DNA of 64,000 nt from Microbacterium sp. TNHR37B (GTDB lineage Bacteria; Actinomycetota; Actinomycetes; Actinomycetales; Microbacteriaceae), in assembly GCF_001620065.1 (NCBI RefSeq), contig NZ_LQGV01000001.1, forward strand, positions 186,001-250,000. Reading direction: 5' to 3'. The notes below the pieces were generated by a model. The model worked only from the letters and a program-made list of their open reading frames with translations, made no database searches and was not told where the DNA came from. Shown here piece by piece: positions 18,302-28,700 of the stretch. The position numbers and the translations under genes were made by a program. Numbering within the stretch: the stretch's first letter is position 1; every line of letters begins with the position of its first letter.

Positions 18302-19294
18302 ATGCGCCGGCCGACGCCGCTACCCCCGCCCGAGCGGGAGTCGCGCCCTCGCGATCCTGACGTCGACCTGGATCTCGACGTCCGAGACCTGACGCCGCCG
18401 ACAACCGCACCGAGTCACGCGCCCGCGCCGGCCACTGATGAGAGTGGCGCCATCGCCGCCGAGGACGAGCTCGCCGAGATCGTCCTGTTCGCGCCGCCGG
18501 GGGAGGAGAGGGAGCCCGCCGCCGATGCGCCGCTGGGCGTCCGTGACGTGTGGACGGCGGCGCGCGCGCGTCGACGCGCGTTGCGCGCCGAGGTCCGTCG
18601 CTTCACCGCCCGTCAGCGTCATCGCCGAATGGCGTGGATCGTCTCGGTGTCGGCGGTGCTGCTCCTGGTCGTTCTGTCTATCGGCGCCGCCTACAGCCCA
18701 CTGTTCGCGGTGGAGCGGGTGAAGGTGGTCGGCGCCGCGCAGCTGGACGCCGGCGCCGTGGAACGGGCGTTGGCGAACCAGATCGGGAGACCGCTCGCCC
18801 TCGTCGACTCCGGCGAGGTGAAGGCGGCGCTGGTGGCGTTCCCGCTCGTGGAGACCTACACCCTCGAGGCCCGGCCGCCGCACGAGCTCGTGGTGCGTAT
18901 CGTCGAGCGCCTGCCGATCGGATCGATCAAGTCCGCCGCCGGCTACACGCTCGTCGACGCCGCGGGGGTCGCGCTGTCCACCACGGCCGATCGCCCGAAG
19001 GATTATCCGACGATCAGCGTTCCCGGCGGTGTCACGTCGGCAGCCTTCGAGGCAGTGGGCACCGTCTTCCGGTCGCTTCCCGATGACGTCCGGAGCCAGG
19101 TCACGGCCCTGAAGGCGACGACCCCCAACGATGTGACGCTGACCCTCGGCGCCACCGACACCGACGTGGTGTGGGGCAACGCCAGCGAGTCCGCTCTCAA
19201 GGCAGTCACCCTGGAACGGATCATGATCGAGAGACCGCCCTCCGAGGTGTCGCTCTACGACGTCTCCTCCCCGCGCGCCGTCGTCGTGCGCTGA
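18302..19294 (+). CDS. ftsQ: Cell division protein FtsQ (POTRA domain)
   Basis: Bitopic divisome protein of 330 residues. A long acidic, Pro-rich cytoplasmic N-terminus (about 1-110) leads to one membrane helix (about 112-134) and an extracellular POTRA domain ([17 protein letters not shown] onward) followed by the FtsQ C-terminal region. It sits between murC and ftsZ as in most actinobacteria. Confidence 0.9.
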   Translation: MRRPTPLPPPERESRPRDPDVDLDLDVRDLTPPTTAPSHAPAPATDESGAIAAEDELAEIVLFAPPGEEREPAADAPLGVRDVWTAARARRRALRAEVRRFTARQRHRRMAWIVSVSAVLLLVVLSIGAAYSPLFAVERVKVVGAAQLDAGAVERALANQIGRPLALVDSGEVKAALVAFPLVETYTLEARPPHELVVRIVERLPIGSIKSAAGYTLVDAAGVALSTTADRPKDYPTISVPGGVTSAAFEAVGTVFRSLPDDVRSQVTALKATTPNDVTLTLGATDTDVVWGNASESALKAVTLERIMIERPPSEVSLYDVSSPRAVVVR

Positions 19295-19367
19295 CGCTGC
19301 GGCGCGAGTTTTCTCGTCGCGATTCGCGACACGCCCGCCGCCTCGCGGTGCGGGCTGCTCCTGCCGC

Positions 19368-19424
19368 ATACCTTCAATTCAAGAAATACATACTCGGCAA
19401 TTCTTTAAACCTCTGGTTGAGGTT
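19368..19424 (+). promoter_or_regulatory. A+T-rich ftsZ upstream region with inverted repeat
   Basis: The 221-bp ftsQ-ftsZ gap holds an island that is unusually A+T-rich for this genome (about 19368-19412), including the -10-like CATACT at 19389. Next comes a 6-bp inverted repeat AACCTC / GAGGTT (19408-19413 and 19419-19424), then repeated GGTTGA units to about 19435. Multiple ftsZ promoters are usual here in actinobacteria. I cannot place exact start sites. Confidence 0.5.
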
Positions 19425-19515
19425 GAAGGTTGAGCACCGTGGTGGCGAGAGCCGTTCGCCCCGTGTGCGACCAAGATGCGCCGAGCCAGAGGTTCGGGAC
19501 GATACGGAGGCCGGC

Positions 19516-20655
19516 ATGAGCCAGAACCAGAACTACCTCGCCGTGATCAAGGTCGTCGGTGTGGGCGGTGGCGGCGTGAACGCCGTCAACCGGATGATCG
19601 AGCTCGGCCTGCGAGGCGTCGAGTTCATCGCCGTGAACACCGACGCGCAAGCGCTGCTGATGAGCGACGCCGACGTGAAGCTCGACGTGGGGCGTGAGCT
19701 CACCCGTGGGCTCGGGGCGGGAGCCGACCCGGAGGTCGGGCGCCGCGCGGCGGAGGATCACGCGGAGGAGATCGAGGAGGCGCTCGCGGGTGCCGACATG
19801 GTCTTCGTCACCGCCGGTGAGGGGGGAGGAACCGGAACCGGAGGCGCCCCCGTCGTCGCGCGGATCGCCAAGTCGATCGGGGCATTGACGATCGGTGTGG
19901 TCACCAAGCCGTTCTCCTTCGAGGGGCGTCGTCGCCAGAGCCAGGCCGAGGCGGGCGTCGCCAAGCTGAAGGAAGAGGTCGACACCCTCATCGTCGTCCC
20001 CAACGACCGTCTCCTGGAGATCAGCGACCGCGGCATCTCGATGATCGAGGCGTTCGCCACCGCCGACCAGGTGCTGCTCGCCGGTGTGCAGGGCATCACC
20101 GACCTCATCACCACGCCGGGCCTCATCAACCTCGACTTCGCCGACGTCAAGTCGGTCATGCAGGGCGCGGGATCCGCACTCATGGGAATCGGATCGGCGC
20201 GGGGCGCGGACCGGGCGATCAAGGCAGCCGAACTGGCGGTCGAGTCGCCGCTGCTGGAAGCATCCATCGAAGGTGCCCACGGCGTTCTCCTCTCCATCCA
20301 GGGTGGCTCCAACCTCGGCATCTTCGAGATCAACGATGCTGCGCAACTGGTCAAGGAGGCCGCGCACCCGGAGGCGAACATCATCTTCGGAACGGTCATC
20401 GACGACACGCTCGGCGATGAGGTGCGGGTTACCGTCATCGCGGCGGGCTTCGACGGCGGCGAGCCGCAGGCGCGCATCGAGCCGATGTCGGTCGAGCGAG
20501 CCACGCCCGTGATCCCGGCCGTTCCCGCCGACGAAGCGGCACGAGAGGTTCCCGTCCTCGAGGAGAAGCAGTCGGTCGGCGTGACGGCCTCGACGACGTC
20601 CCACGACTCCGTGTTCGGCGACGACGACCTCGACGTACCCGACTTCCTCAAGTAA
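19516..20655 (+). CDS. ftsZ: Cell division GTPase FtsZ
   Basis: Tubulin-like ring protein, 379 residues. The GTP-binding signature GGGTGTG is at 103-109; NTDAQAL and the T7-loop region ([11 protein letters not shown]) are present. A variable linker ends in the conserved C-terminal peptide [10 protein letters not shown] that binds SepF. The ATG at 19516 has GGAGG 5 nt upstream; the open frame extending into ftsQ is ignored. Confidence 0.98.
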   Translation: MSQNQNYLAVIKVVGVGGGGVNAVNRMIELGLRGVEFIAVNTDAQALLMSDADVKLDVGRELTRGLGAGADPEVGRRAAEDHAEEIEEALAGADMVFVTAGEGGGTGTGGAPVVARIAKSIGALTIGVVTKPFSFEGRRRQSQAEAGVAKLKEEVDTLIVVPNDRLLEISDRGISMIEAFATADQVLLAGVQGITDLITTPGLINLDFADVKSVMQGAGSALMGIGSARGADRAIKAAELAVESPLLEASIEGAHGVLLSIQGGSNLGIFEINDAAQLVKEAAHPEANIIFGTVIDDTLGDEVRVTVIAAGFDGGEPQARIEPMSVERATPVIPAVPADEAAREVPVLEEKQSVGVTASTTSHDSVFGDDDLDVPDFLK

Positions 20656-21342
20656 GTGGAGCTCGCCGAACGCCTCGCCGCCCTCGACGCCCGCATCGCC
20701 GAGGCGGCGAGGGCGGTCGGGCGCGACCCGCGTGAGCTCACCCGGATCGTCGTTACCAAGTTCCACCCACCTGAGCTCATTACGGCGTTGCGGGGTCTCG
20801 GAGTGCGAGACGTCGGCGAGAGCCGGCAGCAGGAGCTCTCCCAGAAGCGATCCCTGCTTCCTGAGACGACCGACCTCACGTGGCATTTCGTCGGGCAGGT
20901 GCAGACGAAGAAGGCGCGGGCGGTGCGCGCGGCCGCCGACGTCGTTCATTCCGTCGACCGCCACCGCCTGGCGGATGCGCTTCACGTCGCCGACCCGGAG
21001 GCGGACTCGCCGCTCGCCGTCTTCGTGCAGGTGAACCTCACCGAAGACCCCGCTCGCGGGGGTGTCGCCCCCGAGGCCGCGGTCGAGCTCGCGGAACACA
21101 TCGCCCGGAACTGCGGCTCGCTGTCGCTGCGGGGAGTCATGGCGGTGGCGCCGCTGGAGGAGCCTCCGGCGCGCGCCTTCCAACGCCTGGCGGACGTGTC
21201 CGCTCGCGTGCGCGCCGTCGTGCCCGCGGCATCGGCGATCTCGGCGGGCATGTCCGGAGACTTCGCTGAGGCGATCGCGGCGGGTGCGACACACCTGCGG
21301 ATCGGCTCGGCAATCACGGGACCGCGCCCGCTGCGCGGTTAA
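20656..21342 (+). CDS. YggS-family pyridoxal phosphate-binding protein
   Basis: PLP homeostasis protein (COG0325, PLPBP family), 228 residues, alanine racemase-like barrel without the second domain. The PLP-lysine region reads [13 protein letters not shown] (about 30-42); [11 protein letters not shown] and [22 protein letters not shown] are conserved. The GTG directly follows the ftsZ stop with no gap, so translation is coupled. Found between ftsZ and sepF in many Gram-positives. Confidence 0.92.
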   Translation: MELAERLAALDARIAEAARAVGRDPRELTRIVVTKFHPPELITALRGLGVRDVGESRQQELSQKRSLLPETTDLTWHFVGQVQTKKARAVRAAADVVHSVDRHRLADALHVADPEADSPLAVFVQVNLTEDPARGGVAPEAAVELAEHIARNCGSLSLRGVMAVAPLEEPPARAFQRLADVSARVRAVVPAASAISAGMSGDFAEAIAAGATHLRIGSAITGPRPLRG

Positions 21343-21373
21343 CCTCGAACCAGACGAGCAAACGGAGGATGCG

Positions 21374-21832
21374 ATGTCGAACCCGCTCAAGAAGACCATG
21401 GTGTACCTGGGCCTCGCCGATGAGGAAGAGGTCTACGACGAGCCGGCTGCGGCAACGCCCGCGCCGCGGCGAGACAAGCCCGTCGAGAAGACCGCGCCTG
21501 TGACTCCGATCCACCGCCCCGCGGTCGTTCGACAGCCGGCCGCCGGCACCGTCAGCGAGATCCTCACCGTGCACCCCAAGCAGTACCGCGACGCTCAGGG
21601 CATCGCGGAAGCCTTCCGGGACGGCGTGCCGGTCATCATCAACCTCTCGCAGATGAGCGACGCGGACGCTCGGCGGCTCGTCGACTTCGCCAGTGGTCTC
21701 TCGCTGGGTCTCTTCGGACGCATCGAGCGCGTCACGAGCAAGGTCTTCCTCCTCTCGCCCGAGAACATCGCGGTGTCGGGTGAGGGAGCGGTGGCGCAGG
21801 CCGATCCCGAATCGGCGCCCTTCGTCCCGTAG
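21374..21832 (+). CDS. sepF: Cell division protein SepF
   Basis: Membrane-tethering partner of FtsZ, 152 residues. The N-terminal amphipathic helix begins [14 protein letters not shown]. The C-terminal SepF core ([56 protein letters not shown]) binds the FtsZ tail. GGAGG lies 5 nt before the ATG at 21374. In actinobacteria lacking FtsA it is the main membrane anchor. Confidence 0.96.
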   Translation: MSNPLKKTMVYLGLADEEEVYDEPAAATPAPRRDKPVEKTAPVTPIHRPAVVRQPAAGTVSEILTVHPKQYRDAQGIAEAFRDGVPVIINLSQMSDADARRLVDFASGLSLGLFGRIERVTSKVFLLSPENIAVSGEGAVAQADPESAPFVP

Positions 21833-21834
21833 TC

Positions 21835-22137
21835 GTGGAGGTCGTCCGCCTCGTCGCCGGCATCGCCAACACGCTGCTGGTCATCTACATCCTCACGCTC
21901 CTCGCGCGCGTCATCTTCGAGTACATCCCCCTGTTCAACCGGGAATGGCGCCCACGGGGATTCGTTCTCGTCCTCGCCGAGATCGTGTACACGGTCACCG
22001 ATCCGCCCGTGAAGTTCTTCCGCAGACTCGTGCCGCCCCTCCAGCTCGGCCCGGTGGCTCTCGACCTCGGATTCCCCCTCACGATGCTCTGCTGCTTCGT
22101 GCTGCTGTCGATCACCGGGGTGCTCATGCGTGCGTGA
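21835..22137 (+). CDS. YggT-family membrane protein
   Basis: 100-residue membrane protein with two or three helices (about 7-27 and 76-98) and the YggT signature (VYTVTDPPVKFFRRLVPP). Role not defined; the family co-occurs with sepF and divIVA. GTG starts 2 bp after the sepF stop. Confidence 0.9.
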   Translation: MEVVRLVAGIANTLLVIYILTLLARVIFEYIPLFNREWRPRGFVLVLAEIVYTVTDPPVKFFRRLVPPLQLGPVALDLGFPLTMLCCFVLLSITGVLMRA

Positions 22138-22178
22138 GCGCCCACCCGACCTTCCTCGCACCGTGGAAGGTCCCGGAC

Positions 22179-22184
22179 TATGCT
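22179..22184 (+). promoter_or_regulatory. -10 element TATGCT upstream of divIVA
   Basis: TATGCT lies 74 bp before the divIVA ATG in the 120-bp gap. The leader ends with AAAGAGGAAAC, a good ribosome-binding site. This is consistent with separate, strong expression of divIVA. Confidence 0.4.
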
Positions 22185-22257
22185 GTTCGGGTACGGCTCG
22201 CCGACCGCGGGTCGCCCGCATACGGCCCCGTCGTGAAGCTTTGAAAGAGGAAACACT

Positions 22258-22875
22258 ATGGCTCTGACTCCTGAAGACGTCGTCACCAAGCAGTTCCAGC
22301 ACGTCCGTTTCAAGGAGGGGTTCGACCCCGACGAGGTGGATGACTTCCTCGATGAGATCGTCGTCGAATGGCGCAAGACGATCGCCGAGAACGAGGAGCT
22401 GAAGGCCAAGCTGGCCGCCTACGAGTCGGGCGCCGCGCCGACACAGGCCGCTCCCGTCGCCGAAGAGGCGCCCGTGGTCGAAGAGGTGCCGGCTCCGGCT
22501 CCGGCTCCCGCCCCCGTGGCCGAGGCGCCCGCCACGGAGTCCGCTCCGGCGGCGGCCTCCGCGGGCATCATCGAGCTCGCTCAGCGCCTCCACGACGAGC
22601 ACGTCGCCGAGGGACAGGCTCAGCGCGACAAGCTCATCTCGGAGGCTCAGGCCCAGGCCGCAGCGATCGTCGCCGAGGCCGAGGCCAAGGGTCGCGACGA
22701 GATGGCGCGCCTGGAGAGCGAGCGCACGACGCTCGAGACGCGCATCAGCGAACTCCGTCAGTTCGAGCGGGACTACCGTTCGCAGCTCCGCGGCTTCATC
22801 GAGGAGAAGCTGCGTGATCTCGACGTGGCCGGTTCGTCCTCGGGTGCGACGCCCGTCTCGTCCGCCGGTCACTAG
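22258..22875 (+). CDS. divIVA: Polar growth/septum scaffold DivIVA (Wag31)
   Basis: 205 residues. The N-terminal DivIVA membrane-binding domain is near identical to actinobacterial Wag31 (MALTPEDVVTKQFQHVRFKE). An Ala/Pro/Glu-rich linker (about 62-100) follows, then a long coiled coil (about 104-190). It marks curved membrane at poles and septa and recruits the elongation machinery. Confidence 0.97.
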   Translation: MALTPEDVVTKQFQHVRFKEGFDPDEVDDFLDEIVVEWRKTIAENEELKAKLAAYESGAAPTQAAPVAEEAPVVEEVPAPAPAPAPVAEAPATESAPAAASAGIIELAQRLHDEHVAEGQAQRDKLISEAQAQAAAIVAEAEAKGRDEMARLESERTTLETRISELRQFERDYRSQLRGFIEEKLRDLDVAGSSSGATPVSSAGH

Positions 22876-22884
22876 GCCGCGCCT

Positions 22885-23481
22885 TTGACGGTCCCCGATC
22901 TCCGACCCTCCCGGGGTCGCGCTGCGGCGGCCGGCATCACCATCGCTCTTCTCGCGGTGCTGGTGCTGGCCGCCGATCAGTTGTCCAAGAACATCGCCCT
23001 GCGCGACCTTCCGTACCAGGAACCCGTCCGGGTGTGGGGGGAGTTCCTGCAGTTCTATCTCACCCGCAATCCCGGCGCCGCCTTCTCGCTCGGTGAGGAG
23101 GTCACCTGGGTCTTCACGATCGTGCTGGCAGCCGCGGCAGCCGCGATCGTGGTCCTCGCCGTCACGCGCGTTCGCTCTCGCTGGTGGTCCGTGGTGCTGG
23201 GGCTTCTCCTCGGCGGCATCCTCGGCAATCTCACCGACAGGCTCGTGCGGGAGCCCGGATTCCCCGTCGGTCACGTCATCGACTTCATCCACACCCCGTG
23301 GATGATGCCCGCGATCTACAACGTGGCCGACATGTTCATCGTCACGATGATGATCGGCGTCGCTCTTCTGGTTCTCGTCGGACTGCGACTGGACGGCACC
23401 CGTGAGGTGCGCGCCAGGCGCAGCACCGACGACGACGTCGCCGCCGATGAGTCGGTCGACGCCGGCGGCGAACGGGACTGA
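22885..23481 (+). CDS. lspA: Lipoprotein signal peptidase LspA
   Basis: Membrane aspartyl protease that cleaves diacylglyceryl prolipoproteins; 198 residues, four membrane helices. Conserved boxes: [26 protein letters not shown] and YNVADMFI; the last two carry the catalytic aspartates. The start is an unusual TTG 9 bp after divIVA; no better start gives the first helix. Substrates in this window include CtaC and the lipoprotein at 49.4 kb. Confidence 0.92.
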   Translation: MTVPDLRPSRGRAAAAGITIALLAVLVLAADQLSKNIALRDLPYQEPVRVWGEFLQFYLTRNPGAAFSLGEEVTWVFTIVLAAAAAAIVVLAVTRVRSRWWSVVLGLLLGGILGNLTDRLVREPGFPVGHVIDFIHTPWMMPAIYNVADMFIVTMMIGVALLVLVGLRLDGTREVRARRSTDDDVAADESVDAGGERD

Positions 23482-23482
23482 C

Positions 23483-24403
23483 GTGCCCACTCGCTCGTTG
23501 CCGGTTCCCGACGGCCTGGACGGCTCGCGCGTCGATGCCGCGCTGGCCAAGATGCTGGGATTCTCGCGCACGTTCGCGGCCGAGATCGCCGAGCAGGGCG
23601 GTGTCGTGGTGGATGGCCACCCGGCAGGAAAGTCCGACCGGCTCCGTGCGGGTTCCTGGCTCGAGGTGGAGTGGACCGAACGTCGGGATCCGGTCGTCGT
23701 TCCGACCGCGGTCCCCGACCTCGGTATCGTGCACGACGATGACGACATCGTCGTCGTCGACAAGCCGGCGGGTGTCGCCGCCCATCCCTCCGTCGGATGG
23801 GAAGGGCCGACGGTGCTCGGCGCACTGTCGGCGGCCGGCTTCCGTATCGCCACGACCGGCGCCGCGGAGCGACAGGGCATCGTGCATCGTCTCGACGTCG
23901 GCACGAGCGGGCTCATGGTCGTCGCCAAGAGCGAGACCGCGTACACGGCGCTCAAGCGTGCGTTCAAGGAGCGCGAGGTGGACAAGATCTACCACGCCGT
24001 CGTCCAGGGTCACCCCGATCCCTTGGCCGGCACGATCGACGCTCCGATCGGGCGGCACCCGTCGCACTCGTGGAAGTTCGCGGTCGTCCCCGATGGCAAG
24101 GAGTCGGTGACCCACTACGAGACGCTGGAGGCTTTCCCCGGGGCGTCACTCCTCGAGATTCACCTCGAGACCGGACGCACGCACCAGATCCGGGTGCATA
24201 TGGCGGCGCACCGGCACCCGTGCGTCGGTGACCCGCTCTACGGCTCGGATCCGACGTTGTCGGCGCGACTCGGACTCACCCGCCAGTGGCTGCATGCGCG
24301 CGAGCTCTCCTTCGCTCACCCGGCGACGGGGGAGTGGGTGTCGTTCGTCTCCGACTATCCCGCCGATCTCGCCCATGCGCTGGAGACATTGCGCGGAGAC
24401 TGA
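23483..24403 (+). CDS. RluA-family pseudouridine synthase
   Basis: 23S rRNA-type pseudouridine synthase, 306 residues. An N-terminal S4 RNA-binding domain ([23 protein letters not shown]) precedes the catalytic domain, whose [15 protein letters not shown] segment includes the catalytic aspartate. The late [20 protein letters not shown] is also typical. GTG 1 bp after the lspA stop; the lspA-rluA pairing is common. The exact target uridine is not deducible. Confidence 0.92.
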   Translation: MPTRSLPVPDGLDGSRVDAALAKMLGFSRTFAAEIAEQGGVVVDGHPAGKSDRLRAGSWLEVEWTERRDPVVVPTAVPDLGIVHDDDDIVVVDKPAGVAAHPSVGWEGPTVLGALSAAGFRIATTGAAERQGIVHRLDVGTSGLMVVAKSETAYTALKRAFKEREVDKIYHAVVQGHPDPLAGTIDAPIGRHPSHSWKFAVVPDGKESVTHYETLEAFPGASLLEIHLETGRTHQIRVHMAAHRHPCVGDPLYGSDPTLSARLGLTRQWLHARELSFAHPATGEWVSFVSDYPADLAHALETLRGD

Positions 24404-24440
24404 CCGCGATGGCCCCGCAGGCGATGTCGGTGGTCGGCGG

Positions 24441-24446
24441 AAAGAT
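24441..24446 (+). promoter_or_regulatory. Weak -10 element AAAGAT before the GNAT gene
   Basis: AAAGAT is followed by 6 nt (GCCGGC) and ATG. It lacks the first T of the consensus but has the spacing of the leaderless cases. Confidence 0.3.
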
Positions 24447-24452
24447 GCCGGC

Positions 24453-25112
24453 ATGGATGAACGGGTCGGGGTGACCGGAGACAGCGTCGATGTGTCGTCA
24501 GGAACGCAGGGCGACGACGTCGACCTATCGGGAGCGCAGAGCGGGGGCATCGTCGTGCGGCCGGCAGACCGCTTCGACGACCTGGCGACTTTGGTCGGCC
24601 CGAAGAAGCCGATCTCGAACGTCTGCTGGTGCCTGAGCTATCGGATCCCGAACAAGGAGAATCGCGAGCTGCGCGGCGCCGCGCGGGGTGACCGGGTTCG
24701 GGAGCTCCTGAAGGCGGGTCCGCCAGGAGTCCTCGCGTACGCCGACGACGAGGTCGTCGGTTGGGCTGCGGTACATCCGCGAGCCGACACGAGCTTCGCG
24801 ACGAATCGCCGCATCCCGCACGTCGATGACCTCGACGTGTGGAGCGTATGGTGCATCCGTGTGCGACCCGGGTGGCGAGGGAAGGGCATTTCCCACCAGC
24901 TCCTCGCAGGCGCCGTGGAGTACGCCCGTGCCCAGGGTGCCCCGGCGATCGAGGGCTATCCGGTCGACAATCAGGGGAGCAGGGTCGATCTCACCATGGC
25001 GTACGTCGGCACGCGCGCCCTCTTCGAGAAAGCCGGCTTCCAGGCCGTCGCAGAGACGACCTCGGTGCTGAACGGCTTCCCGCGCGTCGTCATGCGTCTC
25101 TCGCTCACGTGA
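24453..25112 (+). CDS. GNAT-family N-acetyltransferase
   Basis: 219 residues. A short acidic N-terminus is followed by a GNAT fold: SNVCWCLSYRIPN (two cysteines), VVGWAAVHPRAD and the acetyl-CoA loop RPGWRGKGISHQLLAGAVEYAR, then ARALFEKAGF-like C-terminus (TRALFEKAGFQ). Substrate unknown. The ATG at 24453 gives the first plausible start; upstream extension would overlap rluA. Confidence 0.8.
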   Translation: MDERVGVTGDSVDVSSGTQGDDVDLSGAQSGGIVVRPADRFDDLATLVGPKKPISNVCWCLSYRIPNKENRELRGAARGDRVRELLKAGPPGVLAYADDEVVGWAAVHPRADTSFATNRRIPHVDDLDVWSVWCIRVRPGWRGKGISHQLLAGAVEYARAQGAPAIEGYPVDNQGSRVDLTMAYVGTRALFEKAGFQAVAETTSVLNGFPRVVMRLSLT

Positions 25113-25149
25113 CGTGGGTGTCGAGTGGTGCGCGTACCCGTGTGATCGG

Positions 25150-25623
25150 TCAACGGCCGCCGTGGAAGGATGCGGGATCGTCTTCGGCGATCGCGAGGGC
25201 GATCTTGCGCACGTGCTGCGGGTCGACCTCGACCAATTCGCCGAGCCCGTACCATCCGACCTCGGTCAGCTCGCCATCGGCGGGATGCGGTTCACCCGAC
25301 ACCCAATCGCATCGGAACACGAGATCCAGATAATCGACGTGGTCGCCATTGGCGTACGTCACGCGGGGCAGTTGCTGGACCAGGGCGAGACGCGTCGCCC
25401 GCACATCGACGCCGGCCTCCTCTCGGCATTCGCGCACCGCGGTGTCGGCGGGCTCCTCGCCCGGCTCGACGATCCCGGAGACGCACTGCCAGGATCCGTT
25501 GTCGGCACGCCGGCCGAGGAGCACCTTCTCGTCCTTGAACACGACCGCGGTGACGCCCACGAGCGGTAAGGGCGCATGACCGACTCTCTCGCGCAGGGAC
25601 AGGACGAACTCAGGGGTGGTCAT
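25150..25623 (-). CDS. Nudix hydrolase
   Basis: 157 residues. The Nudix box is intact in SGIVEPGEEPADTAVRECREEAGVDV (read as G-x5-E-x7-REUxEExGU), after VTAVVFKDEKVLLGRRAD. Hydrolyses a nucleoside diphosphate linked to another group; substrate not deducible. Convergent with the GNAT gene (37 bp apart). Likely leaderless. Confidence 0.88.
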   Translation of the reverse strand: MTTPEFVLSLRERVGHAPLPLVGVTAVVFKDEKVLLGRRADNGSWQCVSGIVEPGEEPADTAVRECREEAGVDVRATRLALVQQLPRVTYANGDHVDYLDLVFRCDWVSGEPHPADGELTEVGWYGLGELVEVDPQHVRKIALAIAEDDPASFHGGR

Positions 25624-25630
25624 AGAAGAC

Positions 25631-25636
25631 AGCGTA
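25631..25636 (-). promoter_or_regulatory. -10 element TACGCT, leaderless start of the Nudix gene
   Basis: Minus strand TACGCT, 7-nt spacer GTCTTCT, ATG at 25623. Confidence 0.55.
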
Positions 25637-25734
25637 GGCCGGGCTCACGCTCGCCAACCTTCACCGTCAGCTCGAAGGTGAGGTGAGCTCGAAGGCCACT
25701 CCGTCCGATCGGCCACGGTGTCGGGCGCTCTTCG

Positions 25735-25740
25735 TAGACT
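25735..25740 (+). promoter_or_regulatory. -10 element TAGACT, leaderless start of dnaE
   Basis: TAGACT, 6-nt spacer CGATAC, GTG at 25747. No Shine-Dalgarno. Confidence 0.6.
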
Positions 25741-25746
25741 CGATAC

Positions 25747-28700
25747 GTGGCATCCGACTCCTTCGTTCATCTGCACGTTCACAGCGAGTACTCGATGCTC
25801 GACGGGGCCGCGCGTATCGGATCGATGGTCCAAGAGGCCGTCCGGCTGGGGATGCCGGCCATCGCCGTCACCGACCACGGGAACACCTTCGCGGCATTCG
25901 AGTTCTACCGCGCCGCCAAGGACGCCGGTATCAAGCCGATCATCGGCATCGAGGCGTACGTCACTCCGGGCACGCACCGCAGCGACAAGTCGCGCGTGCG
26001 GTGGGGCGGTCCCGACCAAAGCGACGACGACGTGTCGGGCTCGGGCGCGTACACGCACATGACGCTGTTGTCGGAGTCCACGACAGGCATGCACAACCTC
26101 TTCCGCTTGAGCTCGAAGGCGTCGATCGAGGGCTACTACTTCAAGCCCCGCATGGACCGTGAGCTCCTGCAGACCTACAGTGAGGGGCTCATCGCCACGA
26201 CGGGATGCCCCTCCGGGGAGATCCAGACGCGGCTGCGCCTCGGTCAGTACGATGCCGCGCGGGCCGCGGCCGCTGAGTTCCAGGACATCTTCGGCAAGGA
26301 CAACTACTTCGCCGAGATCATGGACCACGGGCTGTCGATCGAGCGTCGCGTGATGAGTGACCTGCTCCGTATCTCGAAGGACCTCTCGATCCCGCTCGTC
26401 GCCACCAACGACCTCCATTACACGCACCAGCACGACGCGACCAGCCACGCGGCCCTGTTGTGCGTGCAGTCGGGTTCGACTCTCGACGACCCCAAGCGGT
26501 TCAAGTTCGACGGCGACGGCTACTACGTGAAATCACCCGCGGAGATGCGTCAGGTCTTCCGCGACCACCCGGAGGCGTGCGACTCCACTCTGTTGATCGC
26601 CGAACGCTGCGAGGTCGAGTTCAATACCTCCGCGAACTACATGCCGCGCTATCCGGTTCCCGACGGTGAGACCGAGGAGAGCTGGTTCATCAAGGAGGTC
26701 GAGAAGGGCCTCGAGTACCGATACCCCGCGGGAATCCCCGACGAGGTACGCAAACAGGCGGAGTACGAGACCAGCGTCATCGTGCAGATGGGGTTCCCGG
26801 GCTACTTCCTCGTGGTCGCCGACTTCATCAACTGGGCCAAGGACCACGGCATCCGCGTCGGACCCGGGCGTGGTTCGGGGGCGGGTTCGATGGCGGCGTA
26901 CGCCATGCGGATCACCGACCTCGATCCGCTCCAGCACGGTCTGATCTTCGAGCGCTTCCTCAACCCCGACCGTGTCTCGATGCCCGACTTCGACGTCGAC
27001 TTCGACGACCGTCGGCGTGGCGAGGTCATCCAGTACGTGACCGAGAAATACGGCGACGAGCGTGTCGCGCAGATCGTGACGTACGGCACGATCAAGGCGA
27101 AGCAGGCACTCAAGGACGCCGGCCGTGTCCTGGGATTCCCCTTCAGCATGGGGGAGAAGCTCACCAAGGCGATGCCTCCGGCGGTCATGGGCAAGGACAT
27201 GCCTCTGGGAGGCATGTTCGATCCTCAGCATCCGCGTTATAAGGAGGCCAGCGAGTTCCGTGCGGTCATCGAGACCGACCCCGAGGCCAAGACCGTCTTC
27301 GACACCGCTGTCGGGCTGGAGAACCTCAAGCGGCAGTGGGGCGTCCACGCCGCCGGTGTCATCATGTCGAGCGAGCCGCTGATCGACATCATCCCGATCA
27401 TGAAGCGGGAGCAGGACGGCCAGATCGTCACGCAGTTCGACTACCCGTCCTGTGAAGCGCTCGGCCTCATCAAGATGGACTTCCTGGGGCTGCGCAACCT
27501 CACGATCATCGACGACGCCCTCGACAACATCCGTGCGAACCGTGGCGAGGAGCTGGTCCTCGAAGATCTCACGCTCGATGACAAGGCCTCGTACGACCTC
27601 CTCGCCCGCGGCGACACGCTGGGGGTGTTCCAGCTCGACGGCGGGCCGATGCGATCGCTCCTTCGACTCATGCGGCCCGACAACTTCGAGGACATCTCCG
27701 CCGTCATCGCCCTGTACCGGCCGGGGCCCATGGGCGCCAACTCGCACACCAACTACGCCCTCCGCAAGAACGGTCTCCAGGAGATTACCCCCATCCACAA
27801 GGAGTTCGAGGAGTCGCTGGCCGACATCCTCGACACCAGCTACGGGCTCATCATCTATCAGGAGCAGGTGATGGCGATCGCCCAGCGGGTCGCCGGCTTC
27901 AGCTTGGGACAGGCAGACATCCTCCGTCGCGCGATGGGCAAGAAGAAGAAGTCGGAGCTCGATAAGCAGTTCGAGGGCTTCCAGGCCGGGATGCGGGCCA
28001 ACGGCTACTCCGACGACGCCGTCGGCAAGCTGTGGGAGATCCTGCTGCCGTTCTCGGACTACGCCTTCAACAAAGCGCACTCGGCGGCCTACGGTCTCGT
28101 CTCCTACTGGACGGCGTACCTGAAGGCGCACTATCCGGCGGAGTACATGGCGGCGCTCCTGACCAGCGTCGGCGACTCCAAGGACAAGATGGCGGTCTAC
28201 CTCAACGAATGCCGCCGCATGGGCATCCGGGTGCTCCCGCCCGACGTCAGTGAATCGATCCGGTTCTTCGCCGCCGTCGGCGAGGACATCCGTTTCGGCC
28301 TGGGAGCGGTCCGCAACGTCGGAGCCAACGTCGTCGACGGCATCGTCGCGGCGCGCGCCGACGCGCCCTACAGCAGCTTCCACGACTTCCTCGCCCGGGT
28401 TCCCCCGCACGTCACCAACAAACGCACCGTGGAGTCGCTCATCAAGGCCGGCGCCTTCGACTCTCTGGGGGCGACGCGGCGGGCGCTCATCGAGATCCAT
28501 GAGGATGCAACCGAGCAAGCCGTGCTCGACAAGCGTCGAGAGGCCAACGGGGAGGTCGGATTCGACTTCGACAGCCTGTGGGGCGACGACGAGCCGCAGC
28601 AGGTTCAGAAGGTGCCGGAGCGTCCCGAATGGACGAAGAAGGACAAGCTCGCCTTCGAACGCGAGATGCTCGGGCTCTACGTGTCCGATCATCCCTTGGC

